NCBI GenBank assembly: GCA_943333125.1
Contig: CALQSB010000015.1
Coordinates: forward strand, 1-61,961
Reading direction: 5' to 3'
From: Chitinophaga pinensis
GTDB taxonomy: Bacteria; Bacteroidota; Bacteroidia; Chitinophagales; Chitinophagaceae
Length of the DNA: 61,961 nucleotides
A model generated the notes under the pieces. That model saw only the letters and a program-made list of their open reading frames with translations, did not search any database and was not told the origin of the DNA. Within the stretch, counting starts at the first letter, position 1; every line of letters starts with the position of its first letter. Of this stretch, positions 43,101-52,721 are shown one piece after another. The translations under genes and the position numbers were made by a program.

Positions 43101-44815
43101 ATGTGCTTTGCAATGGTGGCAACACCGGTTCTGTAACACTTACTTTCAGTGGTGGTACTTCTCCTTACGCTGTAAGTTTTAATGGTGGTGCTTTTGGGGC
43201 GGCTACTTCCCCTAATGTTCATAACAACTTAATTATTGGTACTTATACCTGGACTGTTAAAGATGCTAAAGGTTGTACTGTTTCAGGTTCTGAAGTGGTT
43301 CAAGAACCAACGGCTTTAGTGGCAACCGATGCTCACACTAATTTGCTATGCTTTGGTGACAGTTCAGGAACTGTAACTACCACTTTCAGTGGCGGTACCT
43401 CGCCGTATCAGATAAGTTTCAACGGCCGTCCTTTTGGTGCTGCTACTTCTCCCAATGTTCAAAACAGCTTATCAGCTTCTACTCATACCTGGATTGTTAA
43501 GGACGCTAATGGTTGTACTGTTTCAGGCTCTGAAGTGGTTGAACAACCAACTGCATTACTGCTTTCCACCAACATAACTCCGGTTACCTGTTTTGGTGGC
43601 AGCAATGGCAGTATTACCGGAACTGCTTCTAATGGCACGGCTCCTTATGAATTTCAATGGAATACTTCGAGCACAATAACAACCGGTGTTACTTCAACTA
43701 TTAATAACCTTACTGCCGGTCTATATTTTGTTTCTTTAAAAGATAATCGTGGTTGTAGACAACAATTTCAGGTGATTGTTGGCACTCCTCCTCAGATGCT
43801 GATCAATGGTACGGTGGTATACCCAACCTGCAGTTTCAATTGTGATGGATCTATTACTTTAAACAACACCATTACCAATGCCGTCGGTCCTGTAACCTAT
43901 TTATGGAACAATGGCAGCACTTCACAGAACATCTCATCGCTTTGTGTTGGAAAAGACACAGTAACAATAACGGATAGCCGCGGTTGCACTGAGAAAAAAG
44001 GATTTGAATTGTTGGCATCTGCAGCAGAAAGAGTCAACCTGGGTCCGGATAAAATCCTATGTGCCAATCAAAGTTATTATGGTAATGTAACTATCAACAA
44101 TCCGGCTAACAATAGTCCTTATGTTTGGACTGGTCCTAATGGCTATACTTCAAATGCTCCTTTAGTATATATAAATCAAACGGGAGAGTATATTGTGCAG
44201 GTTAAAGATATCAATGGTTGTGTGGGTAAAGATACCATCAACGTAACAGCAACCAATGGTATCATCGCTGCCGAGTTTATAGCAACTACACAGGCTTACA
44301 AAGGAAGAAAGGTAACGCTGCTTAATGTGAGTTCTCCGGCTCCAAATTCTATTGAATGGCAGATTCCTACTACTAATTTAATTACCACACTAAGTCAAAC
44401 CCCATTGCAATGCGAATTGGTATTTAATGACATAGGAACTTATACGATAAAAATGAAGGCAACAACAACTGGTGGTTGTGATTCTACATTTGCTAAAACA
44501 ATTAATGTAATTGATTCTACTGAATTCGGTACGCCTTCGGATTATATTCTTGATCCTTTGGTGAAGCGATTCACGGTTGGTCCTAATCCAAATAGTGGAA
44601 ATTTTTCTGTTCAACTGAATTTATTGTCGAATAGTAAAATAAAACTGCGCCTGATCAACATATTAACCAATCAAACGGTGAATACAAGAGAAGAAACTGT
44701 ACTAAAAAATCAGGATTATAGTTTCAGTTATATTGTATCGGTGCCTGCAGGTGTTTACATTCTCGTATTGGAAACACCTGTTACAAGCAGGATTATTAAA
44801 GTGGTGATTAATTAA
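40142..44815 (+). CDS. T9SS-exported surface protein with P-domain, GEVED and SprB repeats
   Basis: A 1557-residue exported protein. It has a signal peptide (cleaved after SEAQ). Residues ~110-275 form a proprotein-convertase P-type jelly roll (NITHTYNGDLYAYLVGPDN, GSWKLFIADRANQYNGKLNSWALNI). Two GEVED domains follow (about 395-500 with DYNRDGDFYDVNEHIVE; about 540-655 with DWNKDGFFDNGTEKILD), then SprB-type repeats from ~740 to ~1220 (CNGGNTGSVTLTFSGGTSPY, IVKDANGCTVSGSEVV). A type A T9SS sorting domain ends it (VGPNPNSGNFSV to IIKVVIN). One SprB repeat is split by an insert of about 150 residues (~775-928). SprB repeats are known from the gliding adhesin SprB; a role in adhesion or motility is an inference. 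Confidence 0.9.
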   Translation: MKKIFLLISFCCCAFWSEAQYNSYNNCSVLTSPNISPLLATPGPTPGTTVLSMPNMVPVANSSFIWLKSIDNGLTFLEMTGRTSDTLIVSTNIYALYYCRRSVVVTNYSASSSPSLNLNIPDNSITGVSNSLVINGQESINANTPINVTLNITHTYNGDLYAYLVGPDNCGALELSTNNGSGSDGMNLTLHTTGSFPNITTTYGLTSGLITGDYLTELGVTTAPVSSLVPTTVVPLVSLTGGACPINGSWKLFIADRANQYNGKLNSWALNITNILSDSSGIIQIEPSNNTPSFNIRPFVRGAAPIGNSLISFKAVGAEDSLFYNSTDLIIPTDIPTGYQDSYANNSENQDIINVTFASLNNNSLCGDAAGGGYQSSYSNYTDNLIGAPNVNPGQNVSYAVSTNTCDVVTTNPYAIGIYIDYNRDGDFYDVNEHIVETSINGPEIISGTTTIPSDASFGYTRMRVVLNGAAPGNFPQPSPEGLYFQGETEDYLIYISSPYSPNPYYGYSNLTSFDTCSTNASDSVALNISPYIEYSETYPINLAITNVLIDWNKDGFFDNGTEKILDTTTINFGFNSGSMINYTFKIPNGTPKGNYKMRVATSNIIDYCNSQPDDINLHKLFTPYSFITNTANNNNRYAEFQDFTLNINASAKITGYRNIRCNGDNSTDTIFFHYEGPAITTDSISLYNVDAISGLITPPTSYVSNTGDGYFSNFPPGTYYISINLPSGTNFINTDNVTITQPTAITGVTVASFSNVSCNGGNNGSISLSAVSGGTPFLTQTPVSSISGSWNAATDAVAKRPSSSIINTTTCSFDASVTRNYTITNFQVSVSGSYTFEMQANSAYDGMGYITTGSFVPGNCSGGGTWIVGDDDRGVFNNEPLMTANLTAGVTYTLYATTFANTSGTISAPYTWNISTTSGGQVYLITSYNYSWASVPAGFTAITPDITGLSARDYICTITDANGCNKTVSQTITQPAALVAIVTHTNVLCNGGNTGSVTLTFSGGTSPYAVSFNGGAFGAATSPNVHNNLIIGTYTWTVKDAKGCTVSGSEVVQEPTALVATDAHTNLLCFGDSSGTVTTTFSGGTSPYQISFNGRPFGAATSPNVQNSLSASTHTWIVKDANGCTVSGSEVVEQPTALLLSTNITPVTCFGGSNGSITGTASNGTAPYEFQWNTSSTITTGVTSTINNLTAGLYFVSLKDNRGCRQQFQVIVGTPPQMLINGTVVYPTCSFNCDGSITLNNTITNAVGPVTYLWNNGSTSQNISSLCVGKDTVTITDSRGCTEKKGFELLASAAERVNLGPDKILCANQSYYGNVTINNPANNSPYVWTGPNGYTSNAPLVYINQTGEYIVQVKDINGCVGKDTINVTATNGIIAAEFIATTQAYKGRKVTLLNVSSPAPNSIEWQIPTTNLITTLSQTPLQCELVFNDIGTYTIKMKATTTGGCDSTFAKTINVIDSTEFGTPSDYILDPLVKRFTVGPNPNSGNFSVQLNLLSNSKIKLRLINILTNQTVNTREETVLKNQDYSFSYIVSVPAGVYILVLETPVTSRIIKVVIN

Positions 44816-44969
44816 ACCAAGAAATTGGAAACAAGAAATTTTAATTGATAAAAAGAGAGGTCATTCAACACGATGATATCTCTTTCAAAAATTTTTTGTG
44901 ATAATCAATATCGGTATGTAAAGTACCCAACAAACTGAATTTATAAAAGACATTCAATATATCCAAAGT

Positions 44970-47900
44970 ATGAATAATTTACAGCAAGGGATTCTTAAGC
45001 AAAGGCTGCAGTCAATCAAAAGCGGTTGGTTTCGTAATTATTTTCTGATAGCCATGTTGCTGCTGTTGGTTTCAAAAACACAGGCACAGTTTCCTGTGCA
45101 GGTTACACCCATAGTGTTGCCGCCTTACACTCAACAACTGAGTGAATATTATTCAGGCACTAATCCTAAAATAGCTGTTACGCTTACCAATGCGGATCTT
45201 AATAAGCCGTTGATTGATGTAACGCTGAGAATGACGATAAGCTCACAAAATATTTTACTAAAAAGTAAAAACAATGTGATATATCCTACCATTAGTTTGA
45301 GCGCAGGTGTTCCCTACACTTTATCACAGGCTGATTTGGCTGTTTATTTCAATCCTGATAATCTTGATTTTAGTGGCATGAGCCAATCAGAATATCAAAA
45401 TCACGGCATTATTCCTTCAGGGTTTTATACTTTTTGTTTTGAAGTGATTGAAAACATAACGGCCTTACCTGCTAGCAATAAGCAGTGTACTTATGCTGCT
45501 ATTAGCCGCAATCTGCCTCCGTTTCTCAATTTACCGCTCAACAATTCCAGCATTGAGTCTGCCGATCCTAACAATATTATCTTTAACTGGACACCCAGAC
45601 ATTTGAGCAGTCCTAATTCACTTTTTACAACACAATATAAATTTCAACTGGTAGAGTTTCTTGACAATGGGGTGTCACCCGATGTGGCATTTAGAACCGG
45701 CCAGCCTTTATACCAGCAAATAATCACCACCACTTCATTATTGTATGGCCCCAATCAGCCGCTTTTGCAATCTGGTAAAAAATATGGATGGAGAGTTCAG
45801 GTAATCAATACTCAGGGATCAGACACACTTGACATGTACGACAATGATGGCTACAGTGAAGTGTATTCATTTACTTATATAGATGTATGTCATGCGCCAT
45901 CGGGTGTTACAGAAAATATAACTCCGGATTCCCATGTTCATGTATCATGGAATGAATCAAGGATAATAAACACCAATGGTTACATACTTCAGTATAAAAA
46001 GAAAAATGAAATTAAATGGATCACATTAAAAAATAATGTTCCCGAATTTGATTTAGATAATTTATACAATGGTGAAACCTATGAATATCGTTGTGGCAAT
46101 AATTGCAAGGCAAATGAAGATACGGTTTATGATAACATACATACGGTTACCATTCCAAATCGTGTATTTAGTAAAAATTCAGTTCACGGAAGGGTAAGTT
46201 GGGTGTACAAAGAAACAGAAGAGATAGAAGATACCAGCACCGCTCCGTTTGTTTCAAAAACAGGTTTGGCGCTTGATACAGAAGGTGATGATAAGGAGTA
46301 TTACGAAAAAATGAAAAGGGTTTATGATAGACAGGGCATAGATATCGCATCGGTATTTGCAGGAAAGCCTGTAATACTTAATTTAAGTGATAAAGGTGGC
46401 AAAGATCTTCATTTTCTTAAGTGGGCAACTGTAACTATTTCAAACGATGCCGGTGTTATTGCTGTTTGTAAAACTGATGTGAATGGTTATTTCGAGTCGG
46501 TATTGGATGAACAGTTGTTGAGAAATCTGCTAAAAAGTACAAAGCCATTTAAAATCAAAGTCACCCATAGCTCCAAGCTGTTTAATTTTTCTGAAAGGTT
46601 AGTTACTAGCAGACCTTCTTCACAAATAACCACAACCGTTGTTAATGGCGTATCCGTTTCCAATCAAGTGTATAATCTAAGTACAGGGTGGGATTTCGGA
46701 GAAGATACGCTTGTAGCCCAGTCTTTCGAATTGAAACAAATGGCGGTCATAAAAAATTACACAGGTGCTAAAGTAACAGCGGATGTATTATTAAGACAAT
46801 CTTTTTTTGAAAATTATCCATTCATGTTAAGCGCCGGTTTGGGCGTGAATTCGGAAGTGGTAACTTATGACCATACTGATTTTGTGAAGCTGGTAACGAT
46901 AGATAACGGCAAGGCATATAAAAAGTTGTTTTTAAATCCTGAGCCTTCCGAAAATTATTTAGTTCGCATCAATTATCCGGGTCGTTCACCAGTTTATTAT
47001 CCATTGAACGCTGTTACACAGCCTGTCAAGCCTAGTGGCCATAGAGAGCTTTGCATAGTCAATAAAAGATATCCATACAAATTAACTCAAGGTATAGAAG
47101 GAATAATAACAGCTAAAAACATCGATGGACAATGGCTTCCACAAGAAGGGGCAAGGGTTGAAATAAGAATAGACAAAAACGACATACTCGGCAAAGGAGA
47201 CACGGTAACCTCTTTTATGGCCATAAGCGATAAGTTTGGAAATTATGGCAGTTATGAAATTCCTCCTTTAAAAGAAGACGCCTCAATTCAAGTGATAGTA
47301 ACAGCAAGTAGTATACGCGCCAAGCCGTTCACCTTCACTACAACATTAAGCAGCGACCTCAACACTACTTTTGATATCAAACTGGAGAACTTTGTTTATA
47401 CTGCTACTGGTCGGTTATTGAATCAATATAAAAAACCGATTGAGAATGCTTCTATTACTGTTTTAGATGCTGACGGTATTCCTATTTTTACTACAAAAGA
47501 CGGATTTTATTTCCTCAAATTTTATGATTATGAAACTGCAAAAATAAAAATTGAAGTTGACGGACAAGAGGAAGTAATCAGAACAATAAATCCTTCATCC
47601 TCATGGAATTTACGCAATGGCAATCAAATCATAACGGCAAGCGACTGGAGCAATGCCATACACGGAACGAAACAAGTGGTTGCAAATCCTTCAATATTTA
47701 ATAAATTAGATGGAAATGATGCACAGGTGTTCCTGACTTCAAATGCCTATAACGATAGGGCGTTGGCAAGTATTTTTAATGAATATTTCAGCCAACTGGA
47801 ATTACCAAGAGGTGTTGCAGATCTCGATTCAACAATACTTCAACAGAAAGAATATGATTATAATCTGATTGTAAATTATAAGGATAAAAACGGCGGACTG

Positions 47901-50900
47901 CATGAAAAAATAAGCGCAGGTCTGGAAATCATCAATTCAAAAGATGGCGAGAAAGTTTTTGAAGGAAAAACGAATGAAGGAGAAGCATTCAAAACAAAAC
48001 TAGTAGCCGGAAATTATACCATATTGTTAAAAGGATTAACTGATGATCCCGCACTTGTTCCTTACAAAAATGATTTTGAAATTTCTGCTTCGGTATTAGG
48101 TACTGATGATTCTCGTACAGATATCGTGAATATGAGCGAAGGCGTTATCCTCACCGGCAAAGTAACATCCTATAAATACTTTGATACCGCCAATAACTGG
48201 AAAGTTAAAAGACCAATTACAGAAGAAATAACGGTCAATGGTAAAACAGACACGGTCCCAAAACCTGTTGATTCGGCATTGGTAGCATTGTCTAATCTTG
48301 AATTATCTGCCTACACTGATAAGGATGGAAAATATAAATTTATAGTTCCCATTGCTAATAATTTAGCCTTTTCGGTTTCGAAGGATGGTTATAATCAATT
48401 GGATACTGTATTTAGTTGTAATTCAAATAAGGCCGTTGATTTTCAACTTGAATTAAGAGATGGAAATTTGCCAAGAATTTATACTATTGCAGGATTTCCT
48501 GTCATTATCGAAAAGTTGTGTAAAGCAGAAAATCTTGTTGCAGCTGATAAGGGCAAAAATATTTTTACTGTTTCAGGTAAAATGAAATTAGCCAAAAACG
48601 ACATTTTTGATCCGGGCGATCAATCAAAAAACAATACGCTTACTTTCACCAATGCACTTGTGTCAGTTGAAAAAATAGCTGATAAAAATGCAGTTCCTAC
48701 CAGAAATATTGTTTTCAATGAGGTGGTATTAAATGCAAAAGCATTTGGTTTTGTACCCGTGGAAATAAAAGGAGTGCCATCAATGATAGGTGATACCAAC
48801 CATAATGCCATTATATTAAAAGGTTTGGAAGGCAGCTGGAAAAATGCTGTAATTGCAGGAAGTAAAATAATTGCAAGGTTCTCTAACATCAGAAAAATTT
48901 CATCATTCCTTCCTTTCACTCTTGAAGACGCAGAATTAATCTCAAATGAAAAAGGAAATGAAGCTACCCCAATCGTTTATGTATATGCGACTCCATATTA
49001 TAAAATAAACGCACTATCAAAGGATAAAAAATTTGGGGTCAAGTTTCTAGACAGTTTAAGTTTACTTACTAAATCTGATGCAGATTCCGGATCGAGTAGA
49101 ATCAATACTGCTGTAACTGCTGCTGCAACTGCTGCCGTAAATGCGCTACCGGCCAGTGCTAAATGTAAATTAACCGGAGGCACCTGGACTGCAGGAGTCA
49201 ATGGTGCAGCGGGAAGTTGCCAATGCCCGCCGGGAAAAATTCTCAGAAACGATTCATGTATTGTCCAAAGTACTAATCAAACCAATCCGCCAATAACCGA
49301 AGAAAGCAAATGCACAACATCAGGAGGAACTTGGACTGCAGGAGCCACGCCTTCTTGTAAATGTCCGACAGGTAAAGTTTTAAAAGATGGTGCATGTATT
49401 TCACCAAAGGATACCATAAAGATTGAACCTAAGGATTCTATTAATTTCAGATTAGGTGTATTGTTCTCTATGCGTTTTGCTCAGGATAACATCAATCTGA
49501 GTAAAGACGGCTTAAAAATGGACAGTGGTGTTTTCAGATTAATAAAACCATTGGCTATTAAACTTAACAGAAATATTCAAGTTGAAAGATTTGTCATAAA
49601 CAAAGATTTGAACGTTGAAGAAATCAAAATTGATGTTTCCAAAGGAAAACCATTGGGCATCAAGATGGGCAGGGTAAAAACTAATATTACCTCATTGACT
49701 ATTATAGGTATTGGCGGCAATCCGGCAAATTATGGCGGTGGACTTGGTGGGTCAATTGAATTATTTCCAAAATCAACACCACCGACAACACCACCGACAA
49801 CACCACCAACAACACCACCGACAACACCGCCGACAACGCCGCCAGCACCAATTGCTGCAGACGACACTACCTTTATTAGTCTGGAAATTAAAAAAGTTCC
49901 TGAAGGGATTTCTTTTAAAGGGGAAGTTAAATTGGATTCATCGGGCTTGTCTCTGGGAAATCTGATTTTCAAAACACCGAATTCAACTAATGGATTGAGC
50001 TTTGCTTATAATGCAACCAAGAAATCTTACGAAATAAAAGCATCAGGGCTCATAGATTATGGGGTTAAAGGAAGAGCCGGTGATGCCACTCCATCAACTG
50101 TTGGTCTTACAGGTGCGGCAAAAGTGGCTGCTATGGAAAAGGCTAAAGAGATTCAGAGCAACTGTACAACAACTAAGGGTACATGGGCTGCAAGTACAAA
50201 GTCTTGTAATTGCCCTGCGGGAACAGTATTGTCTGCGGGCAAATGTGTCAATCAGAACCCAATGATTAAAAAAGCGTTTCCTATTGAGATAGAAACCTTT
50301 GAACTAACCACCAACAACTTCAGCTTGCTTTTGGTAGCTAAATCCAATCGAAAAATTGAATTTGCCGGCGGTAATTTAAAGTTTGCCATCAGCAAACTTC
50401 TGATAAGTGTAGGTGGAGATAAATCAGTAGATGAATTAAATAGCAATCTGGTGAACGGTACACCTTTCAAAAGTGCAGCTGCAGTTGGTGATGAAGAAGC
50501 GGCAACTGTAGGAAAAGAAAGCGATAAAAACTTTGCCATTGGATTTAACGGGGAAGTGGAATTTGGCGTAAAAGGTATTTTTGCACAATCTAAGGAAGCG
50601 AATGCTTTAGACAGCGTTGATAAAAATAATTATAACAATCAGTCTGTAAAAACAACTACTACCCAACAAGGGCAGACTAGTAACCAACAAGGACAGTCAA
50701 GCAACCAACAGGGACAGACGAACACTACCTCTACAAGTTATACAAAAGTAGCTTTAACTACCGAACAACAAAGGGCAGACAGATGCAAAATCACAGGAGG
50801 AACCTGGACACCTGCAAAGCCGGAAATACAAGCAGCACCTGCAATACCGGCTACCACGGAAATTCCGGCAAAACCTGCAAAGGCAGCTTACAAGGATGCA

Positions 50901-52667
50901 AATGGAGTTCAACATCCTGCTGAGCTTGCTACACCAAGAGTGCCTGCAAAACCAGCGGTGCCTGAAGTAACAGCTGAGCCTGCCGTTGCTGCAATATGTG
51001 ATTGCCCAACTGGTAGAACATTACAACCTGATGGCTCATGTAAAATTGTTCCGGTAGTATCAGTAAACGGTTTCACCAAGTATGCAATCAGAAATGATAA
51101 AGACACTGTTTATTGGCCTAATACAGCATTTAATACCGGCAGAGGGAAAAGTTATACATATAGCTATATTGGAACAGGAACAACTACTTATGCAGCAACT
51201 TCAACTCCACCTAAAAGCGTAGGTACTTATACTGTTACAGCAACTGTAAAAGATACCCTTGTTTATACGGCTGCCAATTCTGAACCAATGGCATTTGAGA
51301 TTACGCCTCCTTTGCCACCTGGTCAGAAAAGTACTGCGCAACCTTTAACCCAGCCAACAGGAGGCAGTGCTCCAACTACCGGCACAACGCCTGCCGTAAC
51401 GAGCCCTACCAATAAATCGGGCTCTATCGCAGCATCAGTGCTGATTGCCTACATTGGTAATGAATTGAATGTAAAGATCAATGAAATTGCCATTGCCATG
51501 GAGACTCCTGCATTTTCACTGTCAGGTAAAGTTAAGATAAGCACAGGCGGGAAAAGAGAAGGAGCGGAAGGACAGGTTGCCTTCAGCACACTGGGAAAAG
51601 TATTTGAAGGCGGCTTTAAATTTTATGAAATAAAGGCCGATGCTGAAAAAGGAGTGGATGCCGGAGTAGAGGTAGGGCTCCGAATTAAAGCCAGTGTAGG
51701 CATCAACGTGAGTGCCGCAAGATTATATTCTATAGGAGGCGGATTCGATCTCAATACATCAGACAAAACTTGGTCTGTTTTCCTGGAAGGTGATATTGGT
51801 CCAAGAAACACAACCAATGGATTGGTATCAGGAGGTTTATTGCCGGCACAGTATTATTTCAAATCTGCCATGTTAAAGGTTTTATTTGATCCAAAGAAAT
51901 GTGTAAGTAATCCGGTTATTGAGGTAAGCGCCATTTTGATGAAAAGACAGGATGGGAATAAGTTTCCTGATGGAGGAGGTCCTTATTATGAAAAAGGACG
52001 TATGGGATTAAAAATGGATTTCTGCAGAAACATTTATATGGTAACGGCTGCTTATCATGATACACTTCTTAATGTGGTGATGCTGGATGTTGAAGGTGTT
52101 TTTGTAGGCATGGAGCAGAACAACAAAGCTGCTGTTTTCTTGGGAATCAACGCCAATGTTAGCGGTTTCGGGGGCGTGATAAAAGGGAATGTGAATGTTT
52201 CACTTGGTGTAAATTATCATGCCAATGATCTTAATTCTCCTCCTGAAGTTAATGGGTTATTCAATGCAGTAGTTGCAGATGTAAAAGAACAAAATGGAAC
52301 CTACTTCAACGGAATTTATATTGGAGGCTTCATCGCAGGAGGTCAGGAAGGAGTTATAGATGCCGAGATTGTTGACATACATTGGTATTGGGGCATAAAA
52401 GCGGAAGGTTATGTTTATGCTTGTTTTGCCAATACAGATTGGGGTTTGCATTTCGCTGTGCAAGGCAAAGGTGGAGCCTGGGCAGAGACTTTCTTAGGAA
52501 AGGTTTCTCTTGACGGACTTATCGAGGGAAGTGTAACCGGTAAACACAAATCAGAGAAATGGGATGCAGAAGGATTGTACAGATTGATGCTCAAGATTTG
52601 CGGTATTGGAGTTGATGTGAAAGGCGGCTTTAAATATACCACAGACGATGGTTTAAAAATGAAATAA
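44970..52667 (+). CDS. Giant modular secreted protein (2565 aa), first gene of an unrecognised operon
   Basis: The N-terminus has a 23-residue lead then a signal segment (YFLIAMLLLLVSKTQAQ). Residues ~45-300 are a Bacteroidetes-type beta domain (TPIVLPPYTQQLSEYYSG) and ~303-390 an Fn3 domain. Carboxypeptidase-regulatory-like sandwiches lie at ~470-560, 790-880 and 1060-1175. From ~1398 on, four Cys-rich mini-modules (pattern C-x3-GGTW-x(n)-C-x-CP-x-G-x2-L-x3-C) at about 1398, 1447, 1732 and 1939 are separated by beta-rich blocks and low-complexity linkers: (TPPT)n at ~1603-1630 and NQQGQ(T/S) at ~1900. An MBG-like domain lies at ~2030-2105. The last 450 residues are amphipathic beta. No T9SS sorting domain is present. 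Three further genes follow at 54, 51 and 25 nt. The function is unknown; surface assembly or adhesion is inferred. Confidence 0.85.
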   Translation: MNNLQQGILKQRLQSIKSGWFRNYFLIAMLLLLVSKTQAQFPVQVTPIVLPPYTQQLSEYYSGTNPKIAVTLTNADLNKPLIDVTLRMTISSQNILLKSKNNVIYPTISLSAGVPYTLSQADLAVYFNPDNLDFSGMSQSEYQNHGIIPSGFYTFCFEVIENITALPASNKQCTYAAISRNLPPFLNLPLNNSSIESADPNNIIFNWTPRHLSSPNSLFTTQYKFQLVEFLDNGVSPDVAFRTGQPLYQQIITTTSLLYGPNQPLLQSGKKYGWRVQVINTQGSDTLDMYDNDGYSEVYSFTYIDVCHAPSGVTENITPDSHVHVSWNESRIINTNGYILQYKKKNEIKWITLKNNVPEFDLDNLYNGETYEYRCGNNCKANEDTVYDNIHTVTIPNRVFSKNSVHGRVSWVYKETEEIEDTSTAPFVSKTGLALDTEGDDKEYYEKMKRVYDRQGIDIASVFAGKPVILNLSDKGGKDLHFLKWATVTISNDAGVIAVCKTDVNGYFESVLDEQLLRNLLKSTKPFKIKVTHSSKLFNFSERLVTSRPSSQITTTVVNGVSVSNQVYNLSTGWDFGEDTLVAQSFELKQMAVIKNYTGAKVTADVLLRQSFFENYPFMLSAGLGVNSEVVTYDHTDFVKLVTIDNGKAYKKLFLNPEPSENYLVRINYPGRSPVYYPLNAVTQPVKPSGHRELCIVNKRYPYKLTQGIEGIITAKNIDGQWLPQEGARVEIRIDKNDILGKGDTVTSFMAISDKFGNYGSYEIPPLKEDASIQVIVTASSIRAKPFTFTTTLSSDLNTTFDIKLENFVYTATGRLLNQYKKPIENASITVLDADGIPIFTTKDGFYFLKFYDYETAKIKIEVDGQEEVIRTINPSSSWNLRNGNQIITASDWSNAIHGTKQVVANPSIFNKLDGNDAQVFLTSNAYNDRALASIFNEYFSQLELPRGVADLDSTILQQKEYDYNLIVNYKDKNGGLHEKISAGLEIINSKDGEKVFEGKTNEGEAFKTKLVAGNYTILLKGLTDDPALVPYKNDFEISASVLGTDDSRTDIVNMSEGVILTGKVTSYKYFDTANNWKVKRPITEEITVNGKTDTVPKPVDSALVALSNLELSAYTDKDGKYKFIVPIANNLAFSVSKDGYNQLDTVFSCNSNKAVDFQLELRDGNLPRIYTIAGFPVIIEKLCKAENLVAADKGKNIFTVSGKMKLAKNDIFDPGDQSKNNTLTFTNALVSVEKIADKNAVPTRNIVFNEVVLNAKAFGFVPVEIKGVPSMIGDTNHNAIILKGLEGSWKNAVIAGSKIIARFSNIRKISSFLPFTLEDAELISNEKGNEATPIVYVYATPYYKINALSKDKKFGVKFLDSLSLLTKSDADSGSSRINTAVTAAATAAVNALPASAKCKLTGGTWTAGVNGAAGSCQCPPGKILRNDSCIVQSTNQTNPPITEESKCTTSGGTWTAGATPSCKCPTGKVLKDGACISPKDTIKIEPKDSINFRLGVLFSMRFAQDNINLSKDGLKMDSGVFRLIKPLAIKLNRNIQVERFVINKDLNVEEIKIDVSKGKPLGIKMGRVKTNITSLTIIGIGGNPANYGGGLGGSIELFPKSTPPTTPPTTPPTTPPTTPPTTPPAPIAADDTTFISLEIKKVPEGISFKGEVKLDSSGLSLGNLIFKTPNSTNGLSFAYNATKKSYEIKASGLIDYGVKGRAGDATPSTVGLTGAAKVAAMEKAKEIQSNCTTTKGTWAASTKSCNCPAGTVLSAGKCVNQNPMIKKAFPIEIETFELTTNNFSLLLVAKSNRKIEFAGGNLKFAISKLLISVGGDKSVDELNSNLVNGTPFKSAAAVGDEEAATVGKESDKNFAIGFNGEVEFGVKGIFAQSKEANALDSVDKNNYNNQSVKTTTTQQGQTSNQQGQSSNQQGQTNTTSTSYTKVALTTEQQRADRCKITGGTWTPAKPEIQAAPAIPATTEIPAKPAKAAYKDANGVQHPAELATPRVPAKPAVPEVTAEPAVAAICDCPTGRTLQPDGSCKIVPVVSVNGFTKYAIRNDKDTVYWPNTAFNTGRGKSYTYSYIGTGTTTYAATSTPPKSVGTYTVTATVKDTLVYTAANSEPMAFEITPPLPPGQKSTAQPLTQPTGGSAPTTGTTPAVTSPTNKSGSIAASVLIAYIGNELNVKINEIAIAMETPAFSLSGKVKISTGGKREGAEGQVAFSTLGKVFEGGFKFYEIKADAEKGVDAGVEVGLRIKASVGINVSAARLYSIGGGFDLNTSDKTWSVFLEGDIGPRNTTNGLVSGGLLPAQYYFKSAMLKVLFDPKKCVSNPVIEVSAILMKRQDGNKFPDGGGPYYEKGRMGLKMDFCRNIYMVTAAYHDTLLNVVMLDVEGVFVGMEQNNKAAVFLGINANVSGFGGVIKGNVNVSLGVNYHANDLNSPPEVNGLFNAVVADVKEQNGTYFNGIYIGGFIAGGQEGVIDAEIVDIHWYWGIKAEGYVYACFANTDWGLHFAVQGKGGAWAETFLGKVSLDGLIEGSVTGKHKSEKWDAEGLYRLMLKICGIGVDVKGGFKYTTDDGLKMK

Positions 52668-52721
52668 TTTTAAAAAATAACAAACAAAATAGTAGGTAAT
52701 TAATCAGGTAAATAAAAGATT

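Noticed and set aside
49776..49850. Short tandem repeats considered as a CRISPR array
   Set aside because: Units are 12 nt, contiguous, without spacers, and in frame as TPPT codons.
49711..49965. HHRQ/QHHR-repeat open frame
   Set aside because: It is the alternative frame of the (ACACCACCG)n tract inside the giant gene.
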